Shown: positions 1 through 8,634, counted from the first letter of the stretch. The stretch is 64,000 nt of DNA from Verrucomicrobiota bacterium (GCA_014860005.1 JACZKP010000003.1:1-64000), one strand, 5' to 3'. The notes: a model not told the origin generated them from the sequence alone. Program-made: numbers and translations.

Positions 1-13
1 CCCCTCTCCCCAA

Positions 14-40
14 CCCTCTCCCCTTCCGCAGGGGAGAGGG
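14..40. repeat. Perfect inverted repeat at the window start
   Basis: Two 11-bp arms (14-24 and 30-40) are perfect reverse complements around a 5-base TCCGC loop, and a related CCCTCTCCCC unit precedes them. The composition is pure C/T on one side and A/G on the other. This resembles a dispersed intergenic repeat seen in many high-GC genomes. There is no T-tract on the + side, so a terminator role is not supported. Confidence 0.55.
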
Positions 41-124
41 AGTTATCGAGCGGGGGTACTTTCAAGATGCACACAGTTGCACTGCCAATCTCAGCAAGCG
101 GAAACCTCCACCGGAAACAGGCAT

Positions 125-350
125 ATGAAAAAGAAATCCTCACCGGCACGGCAGCGGAAGCCGGCCAAAGATGCCCGCCGGCGTAGGGCGGCGCGGTCGC
201 CCCGCGGCGTTGCGCCGGAAACCCCCGACTCGCCCCGTGAGCTGCTTCAGCGCACAAACCGCAGCAGGAACCGAGGCGCTGGCTCACGGGGCGAGCCTGC
301 GGAGGTTTCATTCCCCGTCATCGCGATGGCGGCCTCGGCCGGCGGCTTGA
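125..350 (+). repeat. Direct repeat copy A (CheB gene 5' end)
   Basis: This 226-bp segment aligns without gaps to 1900-2125 (offset 1775). I counted about 26 mismatches by eye. It covers the basic N-terminal extension and the catalytic-serine segment of both CheB proteins. It is evidence of a local gene duplication. Confidence 0.85.
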
Positions 351-1093
351 AAGCGTTATCCGTCATTCTGAGCGGCTTGCCGGCGGACTTCCCCGCCGCG
401 ATTGCCATCGTGATGCACCTTTCTCCTGATCATGAGAGTATCCTGGCCGAGATTTTAGACAGCCGCTCTCCGTTGGCGGTCAGGGAGGCTCATACCGGCG
501 ACGTCCTTTGCGCTTCGTGCGTTTTTGTCGCTCCGCCCAACCACCATCTGTTTGTGGCTCCCGGCGGACGCCTGAAACTTTCGTCCTCCTCGGCGGAAAA
601 AGTTAATTACGCGCGTCCGTCCGCCGAGCCGCTGTTTGCCTCGGTGGCCGAGGTTTACCGTAAGCAGGCCATTGCCGTGGTCCTCACAGGCGGGGATGGG
701 GACGGCGCCTTCGGCGTGCAGATCGTCCAGGAGAAGGGCGGCAAGGTCATCGCTCAAGACCGGCCAACGTCGGAAAATTTCAGCATGCCGGAAACGTCCA
801 TCGAAACCGGGGATGTTGATTTCATCCTGCCCTTGGACCAGATCGCTTCCAAGTTGATCGAACTGGTGGAGCGCGGCGGCGTAAAGCCGCGTGCGGCCAC
901 GCCGCTATACGCGGTTCACGCCGCTTCAGCACCCGCCGGGCCGAAGCCGTCCGAAATTGCGGAACCTGCTGTCACCCGTGGCTTGAAGCGGCCTAAAGGC
1001 CGCGCTCCGACCCGCCCCACTCAATCGCCTCGCCCGCGCGGGAAGCGGTCTCCAGACAACGTCGTGTCCTTGTCACCTAAATCTCCAATATGA
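125..1093 (+). CDS. Stand-alone CheB-type methylesterase domain protein
   Basis: A 322-residue protein whose central part (about residues 63-250) is a CheB protein-glutamate methylesterase domain. The family triad can be placed: Ser71 in A-S-A-G-G, His98 in M-H-L-S-P and Asp193 in G-D-G-D-G. CheB enzymes remove methyl groups from chemoreceptor glutamates, but this one has no receiver domain. In its place is a basic, low-complexity 60-residue N-terminus, and there is a Pro/Arg-rich tail. ATG 125 is preferred over the in-frame ATG at 77 because the paralogue at 1900 starts with the same MKKKSSP sequence and homology begins exactly there. The stop overlaps the next start (ATGA). The substrate is unknown, and no chemoreceptor gene is nearby. 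Confidence 0.85.
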   Translation: MKKKSSPARQRKPAKDARRRRAARSPRGVAPETPDSPRELLQRTNRSRNRGAGSRGEPAEVSFPVIAMAASAGGLKALSVILSGLPADFPAAIAIVMHLSPDHESILAEILDSRSPLAVREAHTGDVLCASCVFVAPPNHHLFVAPGGRLKLSSSSAEKVNYARPSAEPLFASVAEVYRKQAIAVVLTGGDGDGAFGVQIVQEKGGKVIAQDRPTSENFSMPETSIETGDVDFILPLDQIASKLIELVERGGVKPRAATPLYAVHAASAPAGPKPSEIAEPAVTRGLKRPKGRAPTRPTQSPRPRGKRSPDNVVSLSPKSPI

Positions 1094-1569
1094 TCTTCGG
1101 AGTAAACGCCACCAAGTCTGTCGTCGTGGTAGCCCGGACCAAGGGCGCGGGCGACGGGTTCGTGGTCACGCACATCCGACCGATTTTGTTTCAAGTCGGC
1201 GGCGGCGCCGATCTGGCCGCACTGTTGCAAAGTCTCGGCGCGCTGTTCACCCCCAAGGGCAAAGGCCGGGGCACCGCTGCGGTCATTGCGCTGTTGAAAT
1301 GCTCGTCGGGTCGGTTTGGTTCTGGTCTTGAAGCGATCAAGGGCGAGGCGATGCTGGAACTCGCGGCTTTTCAGCGCGGCCTGCGCGTCGTCAAGGTGGC
1401 GCCCCAAAGTCTCAAAAAAGCCCTCGGCGGGGCGCCGGCTCAAAAGTGGCGCGACCGGGCCGGGGAACGATTCAACCCGGACGGCAAATGCCGGAACTGG
1501 TCCAAGGGTGCGGCGGGCGCCGTGGCCGTCGCTTTCAAGGTGGCAGGTGAGGGGCGGGGTCGAATTTGA
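1090..1569 (+). CDS. RuvC-like fold protein, DUF3010-like, function unknown
   Basis: A 159-residue soluble protein overlapping the upstream CheB-like gene by 4 bp (ATGA), so the two are probably translationally coupled. The start M-I-F-G-V-N, a later K-G-E-A-M-L-E-L segment (about residues 85-92) and a V-x-P-Q-S-L-K-K-A-L segment resemble the order of motifs in small RuvC/RNase H-like proteins such as DUF3010. I recognise the pattern but cannot confirm the full acidic catalytic set. No signal peptide or membrane segment is visible. The C-terminus is basic and Gly/Ala-rich. Function is not assigned. Confidence 0.55.
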   Translation: MIFGVNATKSVVVVARTKGAGDGFVVTHIRPILFQVGGGADLAALLQSLGALFTPKGKGRGTAAVIALLKCSSGRFGSGLEAIKGEAMLELAAFQRGLRVVKVAPQSLKKALGGAPAQKWRDRAGERFNPDGKCRNWSKGAAGAVAVAFKVAGEGRGRI

Positions 1570-1696
1570 TCGGGCAAGTGGAAATGGAAACTTTGTGTTG
1601 AGCCAATTACTCCAATCGAACATGATGGCAACACTGGCTATGGAAAATAAATTCCATTCAAAACAAACCAGCCAGACGTTGGCGCCTTCACGTCTT

Positions 1697-1839
1697 AGAG
1701 CCTGTCTGAACACCCCGGAGCGCGGCTGTGTCGTCCTCGACCAGCCGCAGCAGGCCTCGATTTTTCGGCGGGTTGAGGACCTTGTCATGTGCTGCGGCTG
1801 GTCTTCGACACAGCCGCGCTCCTTTTTCAGACAGCCTCT
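1697..1839. repeat. REP-like long inverted repeat between signalling genes
   Basis: Arms at about 1697-1752 and 1790-1839 are near-perfect inverted copies flanking a ~37-base spacer. Each arm also contains its own small hairpin (GCGGCTG ... CAGCCGC). The arms begin and end with AGAG[CG]CTGTCTGA, so the unit looks like a defined element, not chance symmetry. It occupies most of the 330-bp gap between 1570 and 1899 and may be a REP or MITE-type element. It could form a large hairpin in the mRNA upstream of the CheB-CheR gene. Confidence 0.75.
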
Positions 1840-1899
1840 TGGACCGGAAAAGTTGCGCCAGCCATCCCACCCGATTCCGGCAAGCCCGGAAACCAGCGC

Positions 1900-2125
1900 A
1901 TGAAAAAGAAATCTTCACCGTCACGGCAGCGGAAGCCGGCCAAAGATGCCCGCCTGCGTGTGGCGGCGCGGCCGCCCCGCGGCGTTACGCCGAAAACCCC
2001 CGCCTCGCCTCGTGAGATGCTTCAGCGCACCGACCGCAGCAGGAACCGAGGCGCTATCTCACGGGACGAGCCTGCGCGGGTTTCGTTCCCCATCATCGGC
2101 ATCGGCGCCTCGGCCGGCGGCTTGG
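1900..2125 (+). repeat. Direct repeat copy B (CheB-CheR gene 5' end)
   Basis: Partner of 125-350, gap-free at an offset of 1775. Similarity drops sharply after the catalytic-serine motif, although the rest of the CheB domain remains recognisably homologous at protein level. Confidence 0.85.
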
Positions 2126-4743
2126 AGGCCTTGGAACGTTTCCTTTCGCACGTGCCGAAGAAGAGCGGCTTGGCGTTTGTGATCGTCCAGCATCTGGACC
2201 CGACGCGCAAAGGCATCATGCCCGAACTGCTCCAGCGGGCCACTGCCATGCGGGTGATCCAGGTCAAGGATCGCACCCCGGTCCAGACGGATCAGGTCTA
2301 TGTCATCCCGCCGAACAAGGACATGTCCATCCTGCACGGGGTGCTGCACCTGCTGGAACCGGCGTCACCGCGCGGCCTGCGGCTGCCGATTGATTTCTTC
2401 CTCCGTTCCCTGGCGCAAGACCAGCAGGAACACAGCATTGCCGTGATTCTTTCCGGCATGGGTTCCGACGGCACGCTGGGGCTGCGCGACGTCAAAGAGA
2501 AAGGGGGCCTGGTGCTGGTGCAGGATCTGGCGACGGCCAAATTCGACGGCATGCCGCGCAGCGCGATTGACTCCGGGCTGGCGGATATCGTGGCCCCCGT
2601 GGACGAGCTGCCCGGGAGGATCCTCGCCTTTCTGCAACGCACTCCGCTGGTCCAGACCTCCGAGCGGGCGCTGGAAGACAAGACGCGGAGCGCTCTGGAT
2701 AAGGCGATCATCCTGCTGCGCACCCACACCGGCCATGACTTTTCGCTCTACAAGAAAAACACCTTCTACCGCCGGATCGAACGCCGCATGGGCATCCACC
2801 AGATTGACAAGATTGCCGCCTATATCCGGTACTTGCAGGAAAACTCGCAGGAGCTTGATCTGCTTTTCAAAGAGTTGTTGATCGGGGTGACGAGCTTTTT
2901 CCGCGATCCTGCCGTCTGGGAGGAGTTGCGCAGCAGCGTCCTCCCGGCGCTGCTCGCCAAGCGCCCCTCCGGCCATGCCGTGCGGGCGTGGGTGCCCGGT
3001 TGCTCCACCGGGGAGGAGGCCTATTCCCTGGCCATGGTGTTCAAGGAGGCGGTGGGAAAGCTCAAGCCCGCGAAGAATTTTACGCTGAACGTTTTTGCCA
3101 CTGACCTGGACAAGGACGCGATTGACAAGGCCCGCCACGGCGTTTATCCCGCGAATGTCGCCGCCGACGTCTCCCCGGCGCGGCTGGCCCGGTTCTTTAC
3201 CAAATTTGAAGGCGGCTACCGCGTGGCCTCGGAAATCCGGGAAATGGTGGTCTTTGCCCCGCAGAGCCTCATCCAGGACCCGCCCTTCACCAAGCTGGAT
3301 ATTTTGAGCTGCCGCAACCTGCTGATCTACCTCGCCCCGGAGATGCAGAAGAAACTCATTCCGCTGTTTCACTACAGCCTGGCGCCGGCTGGCATTCTGT
3401 TGCTCGGCAGTGCGGAGACCATCGGCGGTTTCACCGACCTGTTTGCCTCCCTCGGCGGCAAGACGCGGCTCTATCGGCGAACCGAGTCCGCCCTGCGGGA
3501 AGGGCCCATCGAGTTTCCCTCGTCCTTTGCCCCGCGCTTGCCCGCCGGGGCCGAGGAACGCCCCGAAACGAAAACGCCGCTCAGTCTTCAGACCCTGGCG
3601 GACCAGTTGGTCCTGGAGCATTACGCCGCGCCGACCGTGCTCGCCAACGACAAGGGCAACATCCTTTACGTCAGCGGCCGGACGGGCAAATACCTGGAGC
3701 CGGCCGCGGGCAAAGCCAATTGGAATATATTTGCCATGGCCCGCGAGGGCCTGCGCTACGAACTCACCAGCGCCTTCCAGAAAGCGCTCGGGCGGAAAGG
3801 CCCCGTGGAGTTCAAGGGGCTCCGCGTCCGGAGCAATGGCGGCGAGCATTACGTGGATATCACGGTTCAGCAACTCGCCGAACCGGAGCCGCTGCGGGGG
3901 TTGGTGATCATCGTATTTGCCGACGTGAACGCGCCGCTCGAAACAAAACCGGCGGGACCGCTTGGGAAGCATGGGCAAGCCACGGTCCACAAAGTCCGGC
4001 TGACGGAACTGGAGCGGAAACACCAGCAGGTCTGCATGGAGTTGCAGACCACCCGCGAAGAGATGCAGAGTTCCCAGGAGGAACTCCGGTCCACCAATGA
4101 GGAAATGCAGTCCACCAACGAGGAACTCCAGTCCACCAACGAGGAACTCACCACCTCCAAGGAGGAGATGCAATCGCTGAACGAAGAACTCCAGACCGTC
4201 AACACGGAGTTGCAGGCCAAGGTGGACGAGTTGTCCCGGTCCAACAACGACATGAAGAACCTGCTCAACAGCACGGACATCGCCACGTTGTTTTTGGACA
4301 ACGAGCTCAGAGTGCGCCGGTTCACCACGCAAGCGACGAAAATCATCCAACTCATCCCCGGCGACGTGGGCCGGCCCATCACCGACCTTGCCTCCGACCT
4401 GCTCTATCCGGAACTGCCCACCGACGCGCGCGAGGTGTTGCAGAAGCTGGGCTTCGCGGAAAGACCGGTTCGCGCGCGCGACGGGCGCTGGTTCACGGTC
4501 CGCATCATGCCCTACCGGACGCTCGACGACCGCATTGATGGCGTGGTGATTACCTTCACGGACATTACCGTCGCCAAGCGGCTGGAAGCGCAATTGCGGG
4601 AGAAGCACGCGGTTCTGGAACGGCACGTCGCGGAACAATCGCCGGAGCCCGCGCGGGCCCGGGGGCGCGGGAAGCCGGGAACCGCCGAGCGCAAAGCCAT
4701 CCAGAAAAGTCATGGAAAACCCGCCGGACCTGGCCAAACCTAG
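1900..4743 (+). CDS. CheB-CheR-PAS chemosensory fusion protein
   Basis: A 947-residue fusion. It contains a CheB methylesterase domain (about 63-245; Ser71, His98, Asp190 in S-G-M-G-S-D-G), then a CheR methyltransferase (about 265-510) with the SAM loop V-P-G-C-S-T-G-E-E near 366 and A-T-D-L-D following. Next come a PAS-like segment (about 560-680), a coiled coil (about 700-785) of repeated S-T-N-E-E-[LM]-Q-S heptads, and a final PAS domain (about 785-900). There is no kinase or receiver domain. CheB/CheR fusions set receptor methylation, but with PAS domains they are thought to act in non-classical sensing. The histidine kinase starts 12 bp downstream, suggesting one transcript. ATG 1900 is chosen because it matches the paralogue start at 125. 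Confidence 0.93.
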   Translation: MKKKSSPSRQRKPAKDARLRVAARPPRGVTPKTPASPREMLQRTDRSRNRGAISRDEPARVSFPIIGIGASAGGLEALERFLSHVPKKSGLAFVIVQHLDPTRKGIMPELLQRATAMRVIQVKDRTPVQTDQVYVIPPNKDMSILHGVLHLLEPASPRGLRLPIDFFLRSLAQDQQEHSIAVILSGMGSDGTLGLRDVKEKGGLVLVQDLATAKFDGMPRSAIDSGLADIVAPVDELPGRILAFLQRTPLVQTSERALEDKTRSALDKAIILLRTHTGHDFSLYKKNTFYRRIERRMGIHQIDKIAAYIRYLQENSQELDLLFKELLIGVTSFFRDPAVWEELRSSVLPALLAKRPSGHAVRAWVPGCSTGEEAYSLAMVFKEAVGKLKPAKNFTLNVFATDLDKDAIDKARHGVYPANVAADVSPARLARFFTKFEGGYRVASEIREMVVFAPQSLIQDPPFTKLDILSCRNLLIYLAPEMQKKLIPLFHYSLAPAGILLLGSAETIGGFTDLFASLGGKTRLYRRTESALREGPIEFPSSFAPRLPAGAEERPETKTPLSLQTLADQLVLEHYAAPTVLANDKGNILYVSGRTGKYLEPAAGKANWNIFAMAREGLRYELTSAFQKALGRKGPVEFKGLRVRSNGGEHYVDITVQQLAEPEPLRGLVIIVFADVNAPLETKPAGPLGKHGQATVHKVRLTELERKHQQVCMELQTTREEMQSSQEELRSTNEEMQSTNEELQSTNEELTTSKEEMQSLNEELQTVNTELQAKVDELSRSNNDMKNLLNSTDIATLFLDNELRVRRFTTQATKIIQLIPGDVGRPITDLASDLLYPELPTDAREVLQKLGFAERPVRARDGRWFTVRIMPYRTLDDRIDGVVITFTDITVAKRLEAQLREKHAVLERHVAEQSPEPARARGRGKPGTAERKAIQKSHGKPAGPGQT

Positions 4744-4755
4744 AACCTGACTCTC

Positions 4756-6621
4756 ATGCCCAAGCCACCGATCACCCCGGCCGCTGCCGCCAAACGGCAA
4801 GCTCGTGCCAAACCTGAACGACGCGATCGCCGCAGCCAGCGGGGCCCCGGTCCCACGATGGCTGCGCTTTACCACCGCGCCGAAGCCCGCCTGCGCGAGC
4901 AGCAGAAGCGCCAGCGGTCCAAGGCCGGCGCTTCAGCGTCCGGCCCCGAACGGCTGCTCCACGAATTGGAGGTTCATCAGATTGAACTGGAGATGCAGAA
5001 CGCCGAGTTGGAGAAGGCCCGGAATGAACTGGAGGTGAGCCTGGAGAAGTACACCGACCTCTATGATTTCGCCCCCGTGGGCTATTGCTCGGTGGATGAA
5101 GCGGGCGTGATTCTGGAGGCGAACCTGACCAGCGCCGCCTGGCTGGGCATTGACCGTTCCCGGCTGCTCCAGCGGCGCTTGCCCCTGTTGGTCGCCGCGC
5201 CGAGTCGGCCGGACTTTCTGGCCTTCCTGAAAAAGGTTTTCAGCGGGCCCACGAACCAGGTGTGCGAGGCGCTGCTGCAGAGGGAAGGCGGCGGCACTTT
5301 TTGGGCCGGCTTTCGGGCCGTGTCCGCCGTCGCGTTGGCGGGGACGGGGAAATGGTGTCGGATAACGTTCGGAGACATTACCGCCCGCAAGCAGTCGGAT
5401 GCCGAGCGCGCCCGCCTTGCCGCGATTGTTGAATCTTCGGAGGATGCCATCCTCAGCGAGAACCTCAACGGCGTCATCACCAGTTGGAATGCCGGCGCGG
5501 AACGGCTTTTTGGCTACCGGGCGCAGGAAGCGATTGGCCGGCCAGTCACCATGCTCATTCCGCGGAACCGCATTGATGAAGGACTCACGATTCTGGAGCG
5601 CATCCGTCGCGGAAACCGGCTTAAAAATTATGAAACAGTCCGCCGCCGCAACGATGGCAGTTTACTCGACGTTTCTCTGACGGTTTCTCCCATCATGGAC
5701 AGCCATGGCCAGATTACGGGTGCGTCGAAAATCGCCCGCGACATCACCGAGCGGAAACGGGCGGAGGCGGCGCGGCGCCGCAACGAGGTGCTGGCCGCCT
5801 CGAACCGCAAGCTGGAACAGGAAATTGTCCGGCGCCGGACGGTGGAGCAAGCCCTCAAGCAAAGCGCGCACCATGAACGCCAGTTGTTGCGCCAGTCCCG
5901 GCAGTTGCACGAACAACAACGGCATCTCTCCCACCGGGTGCTCCTGGCGCAGGAGGACGAGCGCAAGCGCATCAGCCGCGAACTGCATGACGTCATCGCC
6001 CAGACGTTGACGGGCATCAATGTGCATCTGGCGGGTTTGAAGATCACCGCGCTGCGCAACCCCAACGGCCTGGCACAAGACATTGTCCGCGCGCAACGGT
6101 TGGTCGAGCGCTCCGTGAGGATCGTCCATGAGTTTGCCCGGGAACTGCGCCCGGCGGTGCTGGACGACTTGGGACTGATGCCCGCCCTGAAGACGTTCAT
6201 AAAAGACTTCCAAGCCAAGACGGGCATTCGCGTCCGCTTGTCCGCCGAGCCAGGGGCGGCGCAAGTGGCAGGCGACCAACGCGCCGTGCTCTACCGCGTC
6301 ACCCAGGAAGCGCTCACCAACATCGCCCGCCACGCGCACGCCCGCCGGGCGGAGGTAAAGATTCAGCAATTGGACCGCGCCGTCTGCCTGACGATAACGG
6401 ACAACGGCAAGGGCTTTAAGCGTGAACTCCTGTTGCAGAAACGGAAAGCGCAGCGCTTGGGACTGCTGGGGATGAGAGAACGGGCCCAGATGGTCAACGG
6501 AAACTTCACCATCCAATCCAAACCGGGCAAAGGCACCACCGTCCGGGTGGAGATTCCCCTCGCGAAGCCCGCGCGGGGGGGGGGGAACTCGAACAAGGGA
6601 CCGGCTAACGCCAAGGTTTGA
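4756..6621 (+). CDS. PAS-domain sensor histidine kinase (HisKA_3/NarX type)
   Basis: A 621-residue kinase with no membrane segments. Domains in order: a basic N-terminus, a coiled coil (about 60-100), PAS 1 (about 100-215), PAS 2 (about 217-335), a coiled coil rich in Arg/Gln, HisKA_3 with the phospho-acceptor His411 in R-E-L-H-D, and HATPase_c with N-box Asn522, then D-N-G-K-G-F and a G-L-L-G-M-R-E-R G-box. Autophosphorylation on His411 and transfer to the regulator 6 bp downstream is the expected chemistry. PAS domains suggest cytosolic sensing of redox, gas or a small ligand; none can be named from the sequence. An 11-base G tract near the 3' end lies after all catalytic motifs. Confidence 0.93.
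   Translation: MPKPPITPAAAAKRQARAKPERRDRRSQRGPGPTMAALYHRAEARLREQQKRQRSKAGASASGPERLLHELEVHQIELEMQNAELEKARNELEVSLEKYTDLYDFAPVGYCSVDEAGVILEANLTSAAWLGIDRSRLLQRRLPLLVAAPSRPDFLAFLKKVFSGPTNQVCEALLQREGGGTFWAGFRAVSAVALAGTGKWCRITFGDITARKQSDAERARLAAIVESSEDAILSENLNGVITSWNAGAERLFGYRAQEAIGRPVTMLIPRNRIDEGLTILERIRRGNRLKNYETVRRRNDGSLLDVSLTVSPIMDSHGQITGASKIARDITERKRAEAARRRNEVLAASNRKLEQEIVRRRTVEQALKQSAHHERQLLRQSRQLHEQQRHLSHRVLLAQEDERKRISRELHDVIAQTLTGINVHLAGLKITALRNPNGLAQDIVRAQRLVERSVRIVHEFARELRPAVLDDLGLMPALKTFIKDFQAKTGIRVRLSAEPGAAQVAGDQRAVLYRVTQEALTNIARHAHARRAEVKIQQLDRAVCLTITDNGKGFKRELLLQKRKAQRLGLLGMRERAQMVNGNFTIQSKPGKGTTVRVEIPLAKPARGGGNSNKGPANAKV
6575..6585 (+). repeat. 11-base poly-G tract inside the kinase gene
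   Basis: Eleven consecutive G residues encode Arg-Gly-Gly-Gly near the kinase C-terminus. Such tracts are prone to slippage and to sequencing error. Frameshifts here would alter only the last ~15 residues. Confidence 0.9.
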
Positions 6622-6627
6622 ATATCT

Positions 6628-7305
6628 ATGAAACAAATTACTGTGCTGCTGGCGGAAGATCACCAGATCGTCCGCGAAGGCTTTCGGGCGTTGTTGAAAC
6701 ACGAAAGCGACATCGAAGTGGTCGGTGAAGCGGAAACCGGCCGCCAGGCCGTGGCCCTGGTCAAAAAACTTCGTCCCGCCGTCGTCGTGATGGACATCGC
6801 CATGCCGCTGCTCAATGGGTTGGAAGCCACGCGGCAAATTCGCAAAGCCGTTCCCGACACCAGGGTGCTCATTCTCTCGGCGCACAGCGATGACGCGTAC
6901 GTCCAGCAGGCGGCGGAGTTGGGCGCGGCGGGATTTTTGCTCAAGCAAACTTCCTCCCACGATCTGGCCACGGCGATCCGCGAGGTGCAGAAGGGCAACA
7001 CCTTTTTCAGCCCGGCCCTTGCGAAGCGTCTCCACGGTCGCGTTCGAAAGTCAGTGGATCGCGCCGGGAATGTCAGCCAGAAAAGCAACCAACTGAGTTC
7101 GCGAGAAACCGAAGTGCTGCAATTGATCGCCGAAGGCAAACCCAACAAACAGGTCGCCGCGGAACTGGGGGTGAGTTTCAAAACCGTGGACAAACACCGG
7201 CAGCATCTCATGGCCAAACTCAACATCCATGACATCGCCGGCCTCACCCGCTACGCGATTTCCCAGGGCATCATCGAGAGCAGTGTCCCATTGACCATCA
7301 CCTGA
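6628..7305 (+). CDS. NarL/FixJ-family response regulator
   Basis: A 225-residue regulator. The receiver domain (about 1-120) carries the acidic pair in A-E-D-H, the phospho-acceptor Asp56 in V-M-D-I-A-M-P, and the switch Ser and Lys in I-L-S-A and L-L-K. A LuxR-type helix-turn-helix (about 150-212) has L-S-S-R-E-T-E-V-L and V-S-F-K-T-V-D-K-H. It starts 6 bp after the kinase stop and is almost certainly its partner. Phosphorylation should promote dimerisation and DNA binding. Target genes cannot be inferred from this window. Confidence 0.95.
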   Translation: MKQITVLLAEDHQIVREGFRALLKHESDIEVVGEAETGRQAVALVKKLRPAVVVMDIAMPLLNGLEATRQIRKAVPDTRVLILSAHSDDAYVQQAAELGAAGFLLKQTSSHDLATAIREVQKGNTFFSPALAKRLHGRVRKSVDRAGNVSQKSNQLSSRETEVLQLIAEGKPNKQVAAELGVSFKTVDKHRQHLMAKLNIHDIAGLTRYAISQGIIESSVPLTIT

Positions 7306-7418
7306 CCCAGCAGCCCGCGGATTCACGGCGGCTGTTTCGGTGTTTTGGGGTTACTCTTCACAGATTGTTCACCTTTCGTTGCAGCCATTGTCACCGTTAG
7401 TTCCAGGAAAACAAAAAA

Positions 7419-7441
7419 CCTGCTTACACTGGGTAAGCAGG
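7419..7441. promoter_or_regulatory. Perfect 9-bp stem-loop between regulator and isomerase genes
   Basis: CCTGCTTAC (7419-7427) and GTAAGCAGG (7433-7441) pair perfectly around ACTGG. An A-rich run precedes it, so on the minus strand it reads as a hairpin followed by T's, but no minus-strand gene ends here. An operator or a structured leader for the downstream gene is possible. Confidence 0.45.
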
Positions 7442-7541
7442 GTGTGGAAATCCTCTTTCGATTCGCCTGTGTGTGCAGAGTGGAATCCATCGTCAACGAG
7501 TTCCGATTGCGGACGCGACTGGGACCTGCCATGTTGCCGGC

Positions 7542-8489
7542 ATGACTGCTTGCTCGTCTGTCTCTTCCCGGCGCGAGGACGTCTCCCGCCGGCTCAATCG
7601 CCGCTCGTGGCTCAAGACTGCCGCCGCGCTTTGCGGGGTTGCCGCCGTCCAGCTTCCCCGCACCGGACGCGCCGCCGTTACGCCGGCCGTTGAACCGGAT
7701 TTCCGCATCCGGCACGGTCGCATCCGGCAATCCATCATGGGTTGGACCTTCAATCCCATGCCGACGCCGGAACTGGCGAAGCACTGCAAGGCCATCGGCC
7801 TGGTTGCGATGGAAGGCATTGACGCGAAGCATTACCCGATGATCCGCGAACTGGGTTTGGCGGTGTCGCTGGTAGGCAGCCACGGATTTGCCAAGGGGCC
7901 GTTCAATCCCGCCCATCACGAGTCTTGTGAACGCAGCCTGCGCGAGGGGATTGACTTGGCCGTGCAAGTCGGGTGCAAGAACGTCATCACCTTCACCGGC
8001 ATGAGGGAGCCGGGTATCAGCGACGAAGCCGGGGCACGGAACTGCGTGGATTTATGGAAGCGCGTCATCGGCTACGCAGAAACGAAGAAGGTTAATCTCT
8101 GTCTCGAACACCTGAACAGCCGCGATGACACCCACCCGATGAAGGGTCACCCCGGCTATTTCGGCGACCACGTGGACTTCTGCGTTGAACTGATCCGCCG
8201 CGTCGGCTCGCCGAACATGAAGCTGCTCTTCGACATCTACCATGTGCAGATCATGGACGGCGACGTGATCCGCCGGTTGCGGCAGCACAAGGAGGTCATT
8301 GCCCACGTTCACACTGCAGGCGTACCGGGTCGGGGCGAACTGGACGACACGCAGGAGTTGAATTACCCCGTCATCATGCGGGCGCTGTTGGATCTCGGCT
8401 ACGACGGTTACGTGGCGCAGGAATTCATACCCACTTGGTCCGACAAGGTGCTGGCCCTGCGTCACGCGGCAAAGGTCTGCGACGTGTAA
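7542..8489 (+). CDS. Tat-exported hydroxypyruvate-isomerase-like TIM-barrel protein
   Basis: A 315-residue protein of the sugar phosphate isomerase/epimerase (AP endonuclease 2) superfamily. The C-terminal half, with L-L-F-D-I-Y-H-V-Q-I-M, H-V-H-T-A-G-V-P-G-R and Y-V-A-Q-E-F, closely resembles hydroxypyruvate isomerase, which interconverts hydroxypyruvate and tartronate semialdehyde. The N-terminus R-L-N-R-R-S-W-L-K-T-A-A-A-L is a twin-arginine signal, so the protein should be folded and then exported. ATG 7542 puts this signal 19 residues from the start, whereas the upstream ATG at 7473 would leave a long leader. Exported members are common in Planctomycetes and Verrucomicrobia, and their substrates are unproven. 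Confidence 0.88.
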   Translation: MTACSSVSSRREDVSRRLNRRSWLKTAAALCGVAAVQLPRTGRAAVTPAVEPDFRIRHGRIRQSIMGWTFNPMPTPELAKHCKAIGLVAMEGIDAKHYPMIRELGLAVSLVGSHGFAKGPFNPAHHESCERSLREGIDLAVQVGCKNVITFTGMREPGISDEAGARNCVDLWKRVIGYAETKKVNLCLEHLNSRDDTHPMKGHPGYFGDHVDFCVELIRRVGSPNMKLLFDIYHVQIMDGDVIRRLRQHKEVIAHVHTAGVPGRGELDDTQELNYPVIMRALLDLGYDGYVAQEFIPTWSDKVLALRHAAKVCDV

Positions 8490-8582
8490 CCACCGAAACC
8501 GGGCCTTCAACTTACTGGGGCGTCGCGTATCTGCTTCGCACCGGCCTTCGCCTGATCCTGGCGACTGGAGAGGGTGTGGTGG

Positions 8583-8611
8583 AAAAAAGCGGCCACTGTG
8601 TTGCAGTGACC
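8583..8611 (-). terminator. Rho-independent terminator of the cysteine-repeat gene
   Basis: Read on the minus strand, an 8-bp stem with one mismatch (8604-8611 against 8591-8598, loop of 5) is followed by GC and six T's. It lies 24 bp past the stop of the minus-strand gene ending at 8635. Confidence 0.7.
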
Positions 8612-8634
8612 GCCGTGCTGTGAACGATAAATCG

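Noticed and set aside
2365..4875. 836-residue open frame antisense to the CheB-CheR gene
   Set aside because: It is a codon-bias shadow of a clearly conserved + strand gene; no protein family is recognisable in it.
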